Assembly: GCA_030374765.1 (NCBI GenBank) | Contig: JARGXX010000003.1 | Coordinates: forward strand, 1,364,001-1,428,000 | DNA length: 64,000 nt | Direction: 5' to 3' | Source: Agarophyton chilense | Lineage: Eukaryota; Rhodophyta; Florideophyceae; Gracilariales; Gracilariaceae | Shown here: positions 21,732 to 33,727 of the stretch, in pieces | How the letters are laid out: every line of letters begins with the position of its first letter | Numbering within the stretch: the first letter of the stretch is position 1 | The notes under the pieces: model-generated | Told to the model about the DNA's origin: nothing | Databases searched by the model: none | The model's input: only the letters and a program-made list of their open reading frames with translations | Made by a program: the position numbers and the translations under genes

Positions 21732-22038
21732 TCGACAGCATTGATGGTTGTGTGTCAACATGCGTTTCTACGGCTTTTTAGAGGCATTTTTTAAACTTAT
21801 AAAGCAAACGTTGAGATTATTTTAAGTCTCCTACTAGTTCAATTCGCGTTATTAAACTTTCTAGATATATTATGGTCTCTGACGAAACAATCACTTTAGC
21901 AGATGTCACCTTTTTTTGTCTGCTGTTTGAGAGGACGCAAATGCGTTCTTAGACCATAATAATTTTTAGAATTAGTCGGGCTCCCGTAGGAGTTCTCGAG
22001 TAACACTGAACTCAGCGAGGTTTGAACTCTCGGTTTCT
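21732..22038. other. PiggyBac 3' sequence before the gypsy insertion
   Basis: 307 bases between the transposase stop and the first LTR base. No coding signal. It ends TTTCT before the LTR; the sequence following the other LTR starts TTTAT, compatible with a 5-base target duplication with one change. Confidence 0.6.
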
Positions 22039-22833
22039 TGTAGAGCAATCCTAAATGGGGAAATACCTCTAGGGTGTTCGAGTCCTGCTCTCGCGAAGAG
22101 GGGTAACTCAGCGAACGAGCCTTTGTGCCACCGATGTGTGGGTGTAAGACCACAGTGGTTCAGGCAATACCTACGAAGGTGATTAACCCAGGGAAAGGAG
22201 ATGAATCAAAGGGGGATCCAAGGACAAGAATATTCCGTGGACAACGGCAAAGTGTAGGGCGAAAATGTATGGCGAAATAGGACGCACGACCAAGCGTACA
22301 GACCTATGAAAGGGGTATCCACACTGGATAAGCAAAACAAAGACGGGTAAAAACAACCCTATGCAGGGGCGGTGTACTGTCCTAAACACAGGAAAACCAA
22401 TAAAAATGGTACAGTGACGCCTGAGCTTCCCGAGGGGATAGATTAGCCAAACAGGTCGCGGTTCCTCCCGTTAAGAGATGGAGACTCGCGTAGGCGACAT
22501 CATCTAGAGCCAAGCACTCGGTTACCATTTATTTGGTGGTAGCGATGGCGGTGAAGCCATCGCTTACGTCTATTCTAGACAGCGAGCTACACGTGTAGAC
22601 TATAGTAGTGCAAGCCAACTCTGGTCCATACACGTATCATGTGTGTAACCCCAGCCTTGCACGTTCATCTGTCTACTACGATTCTACTGTAGAGACTTAA
22701 ATAACATACCTTCTAAGGTGTCTATAATACTAAAAACTGTTGTTACTCATAAATGAAGTGATGTGGTCCCCGATATATCGGATGCCATATGAATGGTGCC
22801 CCGACCGGTTATACGCGCATGGGTTGCTCTACA
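22039..22833 (-). repeat. 3' LTR of gypsy A
   Basis: Matches the copy at 32255-33069 over its whole length. On the + strand it starts TGTAGAGCAA and ends TTGCTCTACA, a perfect 10-base inverted repeat at the LTR ends. The adjoining polypurine tract shows this is the 3' LTR of a minus-strand element. Confidence 0.92.
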
Positions 22834-22846
22834 TCCCCCCCTCCTT
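22834..22846 (-). promoter_or_regulatory. Polypurine tract of gypsy A
   Basis: On the sense strand AAGGAGGGGGGGA directly abuts the 3' LTR, the expected plus-strand primer. The tracts of the two other gypsy copies (50083-50095 and 34591-34603) also begin AAGGA. Confidence 0.85.
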
Positions 22847-22904
22847 AAAGTTGGAGTACAGGGGAGGCGACGTACGAACAACGTAAAAAGGCAGTCGTTC
22901 CATC

Positions 22905-24716
22905 ATGGTTGTCACTGATGTTCCGGTTCCTTGTAAGAGCCTCTCGTCTGACTCACTCAGCCCGAGTAATCCCAATATCTCCTCTTCTTCTAAATCGCAG
23001 CTTGCTAAATCTTTTCCAAACGCAATGAATCCCTTTTCGGACAACAACAATCAAATTCCTACCGATGGGCCGAGCTCTGCGGGATCACAATACCACAGTG
23101 TTTTCCTATCAGCTCCGCTTCCCCAGAGGATTTCGCAACCTTTCGTGAACAACCTCGTCGACGTTTCGGTGTGTAATTCACCTCAAACTATGCTCGTCTG
23201 AGCGAATGAATCCGGTTGGATATCGCGCGAATCGCTGATGGTGCGAGATCCTTTTCAGGACAATTTCTTCTTTCCCAGAGCCCCCTCGTTCCATCCCACA
23301 ATGGTTCTCAACAATCAGTTGATCGAATCCTATGTAAAGGATGAGTACCTTCCGGGTGATCTTCCGAGTCAAATTGTCCGTTCCTTCGATTGGAGGACCC
23401 GCATCGTGGTTGACCCTAGTACACTGCTACGCAGGGGAAACGAAAGTCTCGATGATGCGAGGTCCGCTATGGCGCCTCTGGCCTATCAGCGACTCAAACG
23501 TACCTTCGGTGACTCTCCCGTACCGTTGGAGTACAACTTTGATGTTCCCTTCTACCGAACTCGCTGTGAAATATCTAACGGGGATAACCTAGCTGCCTAT
23601 CCGGAAACGGATTACAATGGTCCTGGTGGTCACAAGCTTTTCTAACACATGACGTGTTGGAGCAGACCGATTCTCCGGGCGGAATTTCGATATGTATCGA
23701 GACAATCTCAGAGATCCTTTTGTCAGATGATCCACTTCGAGCGAAAAGCTCGTTCCCAATTCGGGTGTTTCGTACCGTATCCGAATGTTGAGGTTGAACG
23801 CCTCCATCCGCGTTTTCTTCGAGGGAAGTACGTACCCTTTCCCAGATGGCGGAATCAGGTCGAAGTACCCCGTGGGTGTTACGCAGAACTTCCTCCGTGT
23901 CTTACCTACATAGGTTCAAGATTGTTAGCCGATGAGCACTCGGGATACTGGAACTTGGTCCTGCCCGAATGGGCAATCCGCGTTGCGGCATTCCTCCTTT
24001 GGGAGGCCTATGATCAGAGCCGATTGTGGTATTTTCCAATTGCTCTTCGGCCAACAATTCGAATACTTAATCTCTACCCAGCATTGGGCTCTGACGAGAA
24101 CTACCGTGAAACTCATTACTTACTAAGAGTCATCGACAATGTCGATTGGGATGCTGCTCTTCCTTCGAACCGCGCTCGCGGACAAGCCTCTCCGTATGAT
24201 TGGTCTCCGGGACGCCGGCATCCAGGTGCTAGTGACTTTGTGTACTACGACCCATGGGATGGTGTGGTTACGACCGCTGCCCAAGCGGGGAGGTTGCGCC
24301 AACTGACTCGGGGCATCCCAGTAGGATATCCAACTGGATTTGTATACTCTGACACCGCTCCAGTTACCATTGATTCCGATGATCCAAACGTGGATAACCA
24401 GGATGTTATCGCCTCTGGAGGGATTATTCCTATGGGAGTATCCGGTCCGAGTGGCGATACGGATGCTCCGGCGGGTTGGAGATTTACGACGCTCGCACCG
24501 AGTCCGGTTGATTCGCAAGTTGCGGCGATGCGCCTTCATCTCCAATCCATTGGTGTGGAAGTCCCTCCCAAACTAGTTGGTGTGAGAGAGCTCCTAGCCC
24601 TTGCGGCGCAGAACTATCAACCAAATTATGGTGCCCCACAAAGTGGTGGGGCTGGTCCTTTGACTGGGACGTTGTTGTCCCAAAGGGAGATAGACTCACC
24701 TCCATCTAGTGGATAG
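22905..24716 (+). pseudogene. Antisense ORF of gypsy A (unknown protein, two internal stops)
   Basis: On the strand opposite to gag-pol, one frame starts at ATG 22905, 72 bases inside the 3' LTR, and runs 604 codons. It is interrupted only by TGA at 23199 and TAA at 23643, with no frameshift. The N-terminal ~95 residues are Ser/Pro/Asn-rich. The middle is Trp/Tyr/Arg-rich and looks globular (FDWRTRIVVDPSTLLRRG; YWNLVLPEWAIRVAAFLLWE; ETHYLLRVIDNVDWDAALPS). The C-terminal part is Gly/Pro-rich with a final helical stretch (LHLQSIGVEVPP). It aligns remotely with the antisense ORF at 50494-52575: W-x4-VDP-x-S, a shared G..D..W..LVL.E..I..AFL block, ET-x2-LL-x5-V-[DE]-W, DxWD and a final LH-helix. 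No known domain is recognised. The gene could be read from a promoter in the 3' LTR. Confidence 0.8.
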
Positions 24717-25919
24717 GTGACTTGAGAAGTTGTAAAAATCATCTTATCATAATAACTTCTGTGCTTTTCGACTTCTTCGGCTTCTCGAGTTCTACAAATT
24801 CTCGACTTCTTCGACTTCTCCGACTTCTTCGACTTCATTATCGTTTCGGTTTAACCAAATTGGGCACAATCCAAGTTTGGAGGTAACGGTGTACAGGTTC
24901 TTCGTTGATAAGATATTCTTTTGGACCTCGGTAAGTGTGCAACAGGTTCTCAAGTATCTTCGGCAGGATTATATCCAAACCATCGGATTTGATAAAGGTA
25001 GTCTCCAGTTGGAGTGATCCACCACAAACTCATGTGGGTATACCTTGGGTTTTTCCGTCCTCATGACGTATTCCGGTCTAGGAATCCTTTGTAGTACTTA
25101 AAAGAATTTAGGAGCGAGCCTCAAGTGAGGTATTCCAACTTCGGATCGTGTTCGGATCACTCGCGACTTCGTCGAGAACCGTCCTGACGGCGTACTTGTA
25201 ACTTTCGCTATAAGCGACCAAGTTAATCACCTCCTGGTTCTTCGTGAAGCTCTCGTAAATTCGAGTTAATTGAGAATTGGTCCGCGGGGATTGGACTTCA
25301 AACCAATGAGCGGTGTCTTCCACAAAACAGCGGAATGCGGTTGGCGATTGACAAATCCGTCATGGCGGGGAATCTCGTGCTTCACACTCCCTGTGCAGGG
25401 CGTCGGAACACCCAGAGGATCATAGCGACTCTCATTTGCTTGGCATAAACATGCGCCGTGCCACGGCACTGTGTATCAGCGAGGTTGTAAAGAACCGTAC
25501 CATCCAGGGTATCTTTTCTGCACTGTCAAGTCAGAGACCCGTTTGATGACGGTTTGCAGCTTACTCATGTGTGGCATAACTTCCCGACGTGGTACTGTGC
25601 AGTGCGACGTTGTTTCCCAGCGTTGTGCTGTACAGTATATGTGATTTCTCCTCTGCAGCAGTACCAACCTGGTTCGATTCAAAAATTTCCTCCATCCTTC
25701 TTCGCAATGTCGATCTTCTTCCCTTCTACGCTTCTTCGTTTCCGTTCAGGTGCAGGTTTTCTATCTATGGAGTGGGCAGTCATTGCCAACTTGCGAACAA
25801 TTGTATCTCCATTAGTGGGAATCCTGGGAATCGCCGGACAACTATTTGTAGCACCTTCTTCTGTAGCCTCTCCCTCCTTAGGCGGGTTCCGAGAGTCGTG
25901 GTTACCTGAGTAGGTGGGG
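24717..25919. other. Unassigned sequence between pol end and antisense ORF of gypsy A
   Basis: 1.2 kb in which only short frames occur on both strands. By position a chromodomain and the pol tail could lie here, but none could be read. A TTCGACTTC tandem stretch occurs near 24774-24835. Confidence 0.5.
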
Positions 25920-27250
25920 TCAGCCTAGTGATAATTTCGGAGTTATCCGAGTTCTTTTCGTTGATGTAGAAGAGCCTGTAATAACAGTTTCGGAACGCTT
26001 TGGTAAATCAGAAAAGCCGCGGGTTATGTGCGGGAGAATCTCTGGTCGCGAAGGCGAACTGTCCGTTAAGGATTTGCCACTACCGGAGAAGGCAGTAGGT
26101 TTTAGTACGACATCCGTTGTTAACGGTGAGGCTCTGGTCACTCTATCAAGAGAAAATCGTTCGGGCTGTTTGTCAACTTTTAATACCACTGTGGTCTCAT
26201 AGATTTAGATGACTCGGTAAGGTCCGTCAGCAATCGGTGAGAGCTTGTGTCGTCTATCCTTTTCAGGATTGTATTGTTCCTTACTTACGAACACGAAATC
26301 GTTAACCACTATCTGGGGTAAAGGCTTGCGGATTCGATAATCGAAATTACGCTTATAAACGGCTTGGGCCTTGTCCATTGCTTTCTGGTCAATCGGCAGC
26401 ATTGTTTTTAACCATTTCTTCCAGAATTTCCGATATAACTTCGGTGAGGGGAACGCGGAGAGCGTCGGTTGAGCCGGAATAGCCACTGGTGGTTGGGTGC
26501 GTGATAATACCAACTCAAATGGTGAACGTTAGGTAACCCGATGCACCTAGGTGTAATACGCGTACGATACCGCGTCGGTGTACAAAACCCATTGCTTGGG
26601 GTGAAACGCGACATGGGATCGTAACGCGATCAGCAATGTACGGTTAACCGGTTGTACTTGATCATTTGTTTGAGGATGGTAGGTTGTAGTAAACAGGTTC
26701 CTTATTTCGAGTATTAGACACACGTCTTGAAAGAACTTTGACGTAGACTGTGAGCCATTATCTGAGATCAGATGTACGGGTGGACCGTAGACGAAGACCC
26801 AGTGAGTTACAAAGACCTGTGCCACCGTATAAGCTGTAATCCCTCTAAGTGACGCTGTCGTGAAGAGCTTTGAAAAGCGGTTTGTCATCACCAACAGATA
26901 TCTATTTCCTCGAGGAGTCCTGATTAGTTCACCTAGAAGGCTGATAGCCACGAATTCCAAGGGCGCCCGTGCAGGAAATAGCTTCAACTTCTTCCAGTGT
27001 TTACGTAACTTCACGTCATTTTTCGCGGACTCCTTACAAGAACGGCGTATTGCATAACAGTCAAAAGCCATAGCAGGCCAGTAAAAATCCCTTGTAAGGG
27101 TCAAGTACAATTTTCTTCCTCCATGATGGGAACTCAACTTCGAGTAGTATGAAAGATGGGGTACCCTTTGCTATAAGGAATGGGGAACCACAAGTTGGTG
27201 GTTACATTCGACATTTCGAGCCAGATATCCCTGTTCATCTGCCCCAAAGG
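25920..27250 (-). pseudogene. Integrase of gypsy A (decayed)
   Basis: Pieces in two frames. The DDE core shows LEFVAISLLGEL, where the first catalytic Asp is replaced, then LVMTNRFSK, and LISDNGSQSTSKFF with the second Asp. The catalytic Glu position after YHPQTND reads QVQP, so Glu is replaced by Gln. The C-terminal GPY/F module is visible as ADGPYRVI just before a stop at 26205-26207. A further frame (25920-26189) continues VVLKVDKQPERF. Loss of two of the three catalytic residues and internal stops make it inactive. Confidence 0.88.
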
Positions 27251-27347
27251 GGATTGTTGCTCTTCGATTGAGGCGAGAACGGATCTGTGTACAAAATGGA
27301 TCCATTTGTTGTCCTCCGATAATCTCTTCAGGAGTTAGTCGTACGAA

Positions 27348-28771
27348 TCAACCCGTCAGGGACTCCGAAGGTTCGGCATCCAGTATATCGTCAAACACGT
27401 CATCCGATGTTATTTCGGCGCTTCCATCAGCTTCTCCTACTGCAAAGCAGGGAATCTCTAGATCGTCGATAGGTTCTGTCTCTGCAGAGGTTCCCAAGCG
27501 GGATAACGCATCTGCTTGCGTGATCAGAGTACATTTCTTGTAAAGAATATCGATGTCAAACTCCGCCAATCAAAGGCGCCAACTCATGAGGCGTCCCGGT
27601 GGTTCGGTTATTTTCATAAGCCAACGGAAAGCTGAATGGTCAGTGTGTACCTTGAAATGGTTACCCATAAGATATGGTCGGAGCGTCGCTAGTGGCCAAA
27701 CGACCGCAAGACATTCTTTCTCTGAGACCGAGTAATTAGGTTCATGAACGTTCAGCCTGCGGGACCAGTATCCTATTGGATGTCGTTCACCTTCTGCAGA
27801 GGTCTGAAAAAGCGCACAAACAACTTGGTCTTTGCTCCCATCCAAATCAACTTCAAACTGAAGCCCAAGGTTGGAAGCGCTACTATTGGCGGAGACGTCA
27901 CAGCTTTCACAAGGGAATTGAAAGCAGACGCTTGTGCGTCTCCGAATGGTTCCAGTTCAACTGGTCTTCCTTGCCGAAGGTGGTCATTTAGAGAAGTCGC
28001 AACATCAGCGAAGTTCGGAACGAACCTGCGATACACATTACAAAAGCCAATAAATGATCGGAGTTCCCTTCGATTCGTCGGATATTTCGCTTGTTTCAAG
28101 GATTTGACTCGTACTTAATCGATTGATAGCCGTCCGGGTCGGATTATATGCCCAAGGTATTTGACCGAATCGGTAAAGAACTTACACTTCTTCAGCTTCA
28201 ATATGATTCCTGCGTCGCGCAGTGTCCTCATAACATCCTTAACATGGGAGTGATGCTCGTCCATGTTGTCGGAGAATACGATGATATCGTCCAAATATAC
28301 CAAAGTGGTTTTCCACTTAAAGCGGGCTAATAGAATATCTATGGCAAGTTGAAACGTTGCAGGGGAATTCGTTAAGCAAAACGGAATTAGGCCAAACCGA
28401 TACAAGCCTTGGTGGCAGACAACAGCCGTTTTATTACGGTCCTCCTTTCGAACAGGAACTTGCCAATAACCTCAATTCTCAGAAAGGGCGGTGAACACAG
28501 TCGCGTCTCCAAGCGAATCGAAATATTCATCCATCAGAGGGATCGGGCATTCCTCTTTCACTGTAACTGCATTCAAGCGTCGATAATCAATACAAAATCG
28601 CCACGATCCATCCGCTTTTGGAGCTAATACAACAGGTGGCGGCCAAGGCGATTGAGGTGGTTCTCTGACGCCTGCGCGTAACATCTTCTCAACCTGAGTC
28701 TGCTCTTCTTGCCGAGCCTTCGGTCCAGACCTGTAAAGTTGATGAGCGATCGGCCGAGTATTTGGAAGCAA
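27348..28771 (-). pseudogene. Reverse transcriptase and RNase H of gypsy A (decayed)
   Basis: The RT fingers/palm read WRFCIDYRRLNAVT, then DATVFTALSEN followed by a TGA (28490-28492), then GLYRFGLIPFCLTNSPATFQ, TTLVYLDDIIVF with an intact YLDD catalytic motif, and LKKCKF...YLGHII. The connection is SFIGFCNVYRRFV. RNase H starts near 27845 (MDGSKDQVVCALF, SVSEKECLAVVW, FKVHTDHSAFRWL) after a frameshift and continues to QADALSRLG. Active-site residues mostly survive, but stops and a frameshift split it. Confidence 0.93.
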
Positions 28772-28818
28772 AAGTCAATATGGTGTTCCGTGAATGCTAT
28801 TGTTCCAAGGGTACCATC

Positions 28819-30015
28819 CTACATTGGGGTAAATTCCTTCAACATTTCTCTTAACTTCTCGCGATGAGCTTCTGGGACGTACTCCAGATCTAAATTTTCC
28901 AACTCCTTCATAGCATCCAAATCATCTGTACCAGCCAGAAAAGCCTTCTGTTCCGACCCTCTTGGTTGTGTCGGTCGTGTATCCGAATATTGGAACTCTA
29001 GCTCTACACGTGTAGTGTCAACATCATCATTCACCTCCCCCTCCTTAGGTTCGAGGACTCCGAGAACATCGGTAACCTGTATCTTCGTCGAAACGAGAGC
29101 GGTCGGTTGTGGGAGTACTGAGCCCATTGTTTGATTCTTCGATAACCATTGATAGGTTTTACCGAAGTTGGCCACGAGAACCTTAAAAGCAGTATCTGGT
29201 ACGATTAGAACCAGACCATTCGCCACAGCGAGTTAATGCTTTGTAAAAAAGGAGGCCAAGGTTTGCAAAATATGTAACCCATGTTGTTAGGATGTCACTG
29301 TAACCCAAACTTGTGACTCTGGGGGCATCGTAATCGATTTGGCAACCTTGAGACGCGTTGAACGTGGGTTCTTGTCAGGAGATTCTTGGGAAACCGGTAA
29401 TGGAACTTTCTTTTGTGTTGCCCGCTTCAGCTGTTTCCTTACGATAGGAATCGAGAATCTGTCATCCATCACAACGGTTCTCGTTCTGGGACGAACTGCT
29501 TTGACAAATCGATCACAAAAATCGCAACCCAGTATCACGGGTGCAGCGAGGGAGTCGCAGACTATAAAGTCTAACTGCACCAAATACGTACCCAATCGCC
29601 CTGCGAGAGATGGGGTTCCAATCGTATGGAGCTGATTATTATTCGCATTGGCGATATCCATTCCTGGACCATAGAAAATATTATTCCGAGGTGTCGACGG
29701 TATAATATCAGAATTAATCAAGTTTGGCGCGGCTCCTGTATCCAAAACAGATAGCTGTCTAACCATGAACTGGTGTGATAGGCCAAGGTCTGCATACACC
29801 TTGTAGTTACGCTTGGCCATCAAAAGAACTCTATCCAGAGTACGGGGATTCATAAACCGTATCCACGGACGACGTAAAACAGCTAGGTGTTCCGAGGCAA
29901 CGTCGGTTTTAGCCCTATTCTTTGTAAAGATGGTGACTGGGGAGTGAGGCGGTGACATCTCGGGCGTGTTCAACCTCAACTTGGAAGACGCACTTCCATC
30001 AGGGGAGACTCCCAT
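28819..30015 (-). pseudogene. Aspartic protease and linker of gypsy A
   Basis: The retropepsin motif is LDTGAAPNLI, with the second conserved segment PVILGCDFCDRFV. The frame is the same as that of the main gag segment, so gag and protease look encoded without a frameshift. A stop near 29287 separates a linker (to 28819) that leads into the RT. Confidence 0.85.
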
Positions 30016-30117
30016 GTCTAGTTTTTTGGGCTTGAAGCTTTCGAAACAAGCGGTTGACCTCCATTTGGGAAAACTGACGGATTCCCATTGTTGGGTACGA
30101 CGTTCTGGGTCCGCTGA

Positions 30118-32093
30118 TTAGCGTTCGATTATTGGACGCCGTATGACTGTTGTCGACAGACCAAAATTAGCTGGGGCGCGAAGATACGACCAATTCGGAA
30201 CCCGAGCTTGATCGACAGGCTCCAGAGACTCGCACTGAGTGACAACAGACGGCATCTCACTCAACGTCAACGTGCAACGTGGCGCAATATGACCGAGTCG
30301 ATAACAGAGATGACAAATAGATGCACTCAACGCATTAAACGGCGGGCGAACATTCACGTCCGTCAGTGGGTGTGGTAGTTTGTCCCTCCATCCGGGACGG
30401 GTTCTCCGCATTGCGTTTGTCGCCTGAGCGAGTTGAGCTGCAGTGACTCTTGTGCCACCATTGAAGGTTGGATCGCCTTCAGAGGTTTCAACAGAAGTAG
30501 ACGGCAATTCCGTAGTTGCCATCGAATAATTATCATTCCCAATGAAGTGGATGTTCTCGTGGTCCGTTCTAACGGGTTCTCTGTTTAAGAGTGAAAGAAA
30601 CGGTTAAGGCACTTTGGAGTGAAGTACATTGGACGGACGACGTCCAGTAAATTGTCGGGCACGGAGTGCATCTCCCTCACCAAGGGCATACTTTTCCAGT
30701 TCCAAGTAGGAAATCCTCCGTTTTTATTCACGGCGTCGCGCAACAAGGGCTCTTGTGGCAGGATCGAGTCTATCAACAAGCATTGTACACCGCTCGGACG
30801 CGGAATACACGTTATCACATCGGTGAAACGCCTTATTCAAACAAGTTGAATAGACCGTTTCCGTTTCACTAGGCTTCGGTTTCGTATCGCAAAAAGCGAG
30901 GATTGCATCCTGAATCGCAGTACCAGTGACGTATGATCTCAAAATGTATTGAACGGCTTCAGACCAACAGGTAACTCCTCCTTCCGAGGCTCTCAAGGAT
31001 TCTCGAACTGAAGTATACTGATCTTCAGCCATTCCTTTAAGGAAATGCGGTAGGGCAGTGTAACTTCGCCCCTCGTTCATTTGGAGGATGTCAGCTTCCT
31101 GAAGGAATCTTGCAAGGAAGTCAAGTATTAGAATAGGATATTCACCATTGAATTCCTGCGAACGCAGTGTAAGACCCATCCTTTTGATATAGTCCTGGAC
31201 TTTTCCGGTGCCCTGGGGTGTGCGACTCGACGAGCAATCGTCCAGCCGATAGTAATGGTACAAAAGTAGCTTCCAGTACCACGGATTCGACGACCTCAGC
31301 TCCTTCAATCGAAGGTGACGGCGACCCTTCTCGCAGGAGCGAATAACTCCTTGAGTAGTGCGAGTAGACTTCGAACGTGTCATCCGAGAATTTCGGTGGT
31401 GACTATCTTCTTCTGAGGAGTCAGAGGATGATTCCTCCGAGTGGCGGTAAGAATCTGAACTAGATGAACCCGAACTGTAATGTACCTCTTTTATGGAATA
31501 ACCACGAGTTCGTTTCTTCTCGAATTCAATCGAATGAACTGAAATGGCAATTTCATTCGCCTTGGCAGCAACTTCTTGATCCAATCGGATTACCGCTTCA
31601 AGTGTGTCCAAACGACTTTGGAGACGTTGTGTGTTGGCGCGGACGTCATCAACGTGGTCTGCGTATTTCTTTTTAAAAGTTCCGGGAACACCAGACATTC
31701 CAAAATGGAGTTAACGTCTCTTCGAAGGACTCGAATTTCTCCTGAAACATCCCGAACATGGGCGTCATCCACCATACGACGGAGTTCGGTAACCTCTTAT
31801 AACAGAGAAATATGAGCGATATTTGCAATATGCAAACGCGAGTCCAAGTTTTGGTACTGAGTCGACTCAATGATTTGGTTTACCGCTGACGGTGTTTCAA
31901 TCATTGGTTGTGGTACCACAGGGGCGACCAATTAAGGTTCAGAAGCGGCTGAAGGCGCTCCAAGATCTTCAATATTAGTTCGATCAGCAATTAATTCCTC
32001 CGGGGCGGACATCCGCGAGCGTGGTTCACCACGTGCTGTACCCCTTTCCGCTCGTGTGGAACCCTTCCTCGACGTGGGGGCATGCTGTGACAT
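30118..32093 (-). pseudogene. gag of gypsy A (decayed)
   Basis: It probably begins at ATG 32093 (MSQHAPTSRKGSTRAERG). A frameshift near 31690 and stops at 31797, 30724 and about 30606 interrupt it. The central part has a coiled-coil start, a Ser/Glu-rich linker and a capsid-like helical region (EYPILILDFLARFLQEADI; LRSYVTGTAIQDAILAF). The C-terminus carries a zinc knuckle CHLCYRLGHIAPRC with exact CX2CX4HX4C spacing, the nucleocapsid RNA-binding motif. Confidence 0.88.
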
Positions 32094-32234
32094 AATGTAA
32101 ACATTGCAACGACCACTTCGGAATGCCAATTAATCCAAGTCGAAAGCCTCGAAAAGCGATAGCAAAGTAGCAATGAATACCTGTAAAAAACGGGATCCGA
32201 TCTTCAAACCTTCAATGCCTGTCCGGTTCTTGCC

Positions 32235-32252
32235 TTCTAAGTCGGGAGAACA
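32235..32252 (-). promoter_or_regulatory. Primer-binding site of gypsy A (candidate)
   Basis: Two bases inside the 5' LTR on the sense strand lies TGTTCTCCCGACTTAGAA. It matches the site at the same position in chromovirus Y (37078-37095) at 15 of 18 bases. PBS usually starts TGG, complementary to tRNA CCA; here the third base differs. Confidence 0.65.
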
Positions 32253-32254
32253 GA

Positions 32255-33069
32255 TGTCGAGCAATTCCAAATGGAGAAATACCTCTCGGGTGTTTGAGTC
32301 CCGCTCTCCCGAAGAGGGGTAACTCAGCGAATGAGCCTTCTCGCCACAAATGTGGGGGTGTAAGACCACAGTGGTTCAGGAAATACCTACGAAGGTGATG
32401 AACCCAGGAAAATGGGAAGAATCAAAGAGGAATCCAATGACAAGGATATTACGTGGACAACGGCAAAGTGTAGGACGAAAACGTAGGGCGAAATAGGACG
32501 CACAACCAAGCGTACAGAACAAAAAAATGGGGGGTCCACACTGGATAAGCGAAACAAAGACGGCTAAAAACAACCCTATACAGGAGCGGTGTACTTTCTT
32601 AAACACAGGAAACCCAAAAAAAGAAAGAAACACACCAACAACAATGGTAAAGTGACGCCTGAGCTTCCCAAGGGGACAGATTAGCCAAACCGGTCGCGGT
32701 TCCTCCTGTGAAGAGACGGAGACTCGAGTAGGCGACATAATCTAAAGCCAAGCACTCGGTTACCATTTATTTGGTGGTAGCAATGGCGGTAAGCTATCGC
32801 TCAAGTCTATTCTAGACAGCGGACTACACGTGTAGACTTAGTAGTGCAAACAAACTCTGGTCCATACACGTATCATGTTTGTAGCTCCAGCCTTGCACGC
32901 CCATCCGTCTACTACGGTTCTACTGTAGAGATTTAAATAACTTACCTTCTAAGGTGTCTAAATGACTAAACACTAATATTACTCATAAATGACGTGACGT
33001 GGTTCCTGATATGTCGGATGCCATATGAATGGTGCCCCAACCGGTTATACGCGCACGTGTTGCTCTACA
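32255..33069 (-). repeat. 5' LTR of gypsy A
   Basis: The partner of the LTR at 22039-22833, with substitutions and small indels along its length. It ends TTGCTCTACA on the + strand and begins TGTCGAGCAA. It should hold the sense promoter. Confidence 0.92.
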
Positions 33070-33250
33070 TTTATCAGTCTCCGAGCGGTCGTGAAACCAC
33101 TGAGCTGCTGTTACTGAAGACAGCCGTCTGAAGAATGTAATTTAAAGCAGGAGGAACATGGTTAGAAAATTAGTTCTTTACATAGAAAATAGAATACGCC
33201 GCTGCAGTATGGAAACCAGCGATTTTTAATTATTTTTTTGGAAAATAGAA

Positions 33251-33312
33251 CTGGCCTAATATGAGGCCAAGCTGGTCTCATGTCAGGCCAATCCGCCGGG
33301 CGTGTAGACACT
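33251..33312 (-). repeat. Right terminal inverted repeat of the piggyBac element
   Basis: The reverse complement of the left end with few mismatches. It contains degenerate copies of the 16-base palindrome at 33253-33268 (GGCCTAATATGAGGCC) and 33274-33289, and ends CCGGGCGTGTAGACACT. Confidence 0.88.
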
Positions 33313-33727
33313 ATAACTCGTAGTGAACATCACGAGGGAGGTTAGTTGGTGGTTGGTTGACCTCCGCCTTCCTCATCCAGGCCTAAACCCTCTCCATTGT
33401 TCCAGGAGGCAATAAAGCTACTGTACTGTACTTTCTATACTGTGGTGTGCCACAAGATAATTATTCCAAAATAAAGGAATTATATATTTGGTTGTGTCAC
33501 AGTACCAGTGTACGGTACACCAGTGCTATTAAATTAATCCTAAATTTCAATATTTCCCTGAAGATAATAGAGGGCTTTTACAAACACAGTTCGGTAATTA
33601 TTTTCGGTAGGAATGAAAAGAGTTGTGGAAATCGTACGAAAAAAATTGTTTGGCACTTAGTTCGGTAGTATTATTGAGGGTAGCATCCATGGTGGTGAAG
33701 ACAGATGTCTAGTATTTGTAGCACGGC
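33313..33727. other. Spacer before the Harbinger fragment, nothing recognised
   Basis: A+T-rich sequence with no gene. It may include the 5' part of the PIF/Harbinger-type element whose transposase starts at 33728, but no terminal repeat was identified. Confidence 0.4.

Larger units (their letters stand above)
22039..33069 (-). mobile_element. Gypsy retrotransposon A, full length but decayed, minus orientation
   Basis: An 11.0-kb LTR element inserted in the piggyBac transposon. Order in the sense (minus) direction: 5' LTR, primer-binding site, gag with zinc knuckle, aspartic protease, reverse transcriptase, RNase H, integrase with GPY/F module, about 1.2 kb of unassigned sequence, an antisense ORF, polypurine tract, 3' LTR. 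RT-RNaseH-integrase order marks Ty3/gypsy. The two LTRs are clearly diverged from each other and every ORF carries stops, so the insertion is old. Confidence 0.95.
18974..33312 (+). mobile_element. PiggyBac-type DNA transposon split by a gypsy retrotransposon
   Basis: The two ends share an inverted repeat starting AGTGTCTACACGCCCGG and continuing through GGATTGGCCT and the palindromic GGCC...GGCC units for about 60 bases. Between them lie a decayed piggyBac transposase (19747-21731) and an 11-kb gypsy element (22039-33069). Without the insertion the piggyBac element would be about 3.3 kb. The expected TTAA duplication is not visible: flanks read TTTATAGTG on the left and CACTATAAC on the right, so target bases may have mutated or the ends may extend a little further. 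Confidence 0.85.

Noticed and set aside
22905..24716. The antisense ORF as an ordinary host gene into which gypsy A inserted
   Set aside because: It lies wholly within the LTR-bounded element, and a remote homologue occupies the same relative place in X and Y.
24717..25919. Chromodomain in gypsy A
   Set aside because: Position would fit, but no frame shows the chromodomain pattern seen at 48803 and 52944.
18974..33312. TTAA target duplication of piggyBac
   Set aside because: Flanks read TTTATAGTG and CACTATAAC; TTAA is not present on either side, so I do not claim it.
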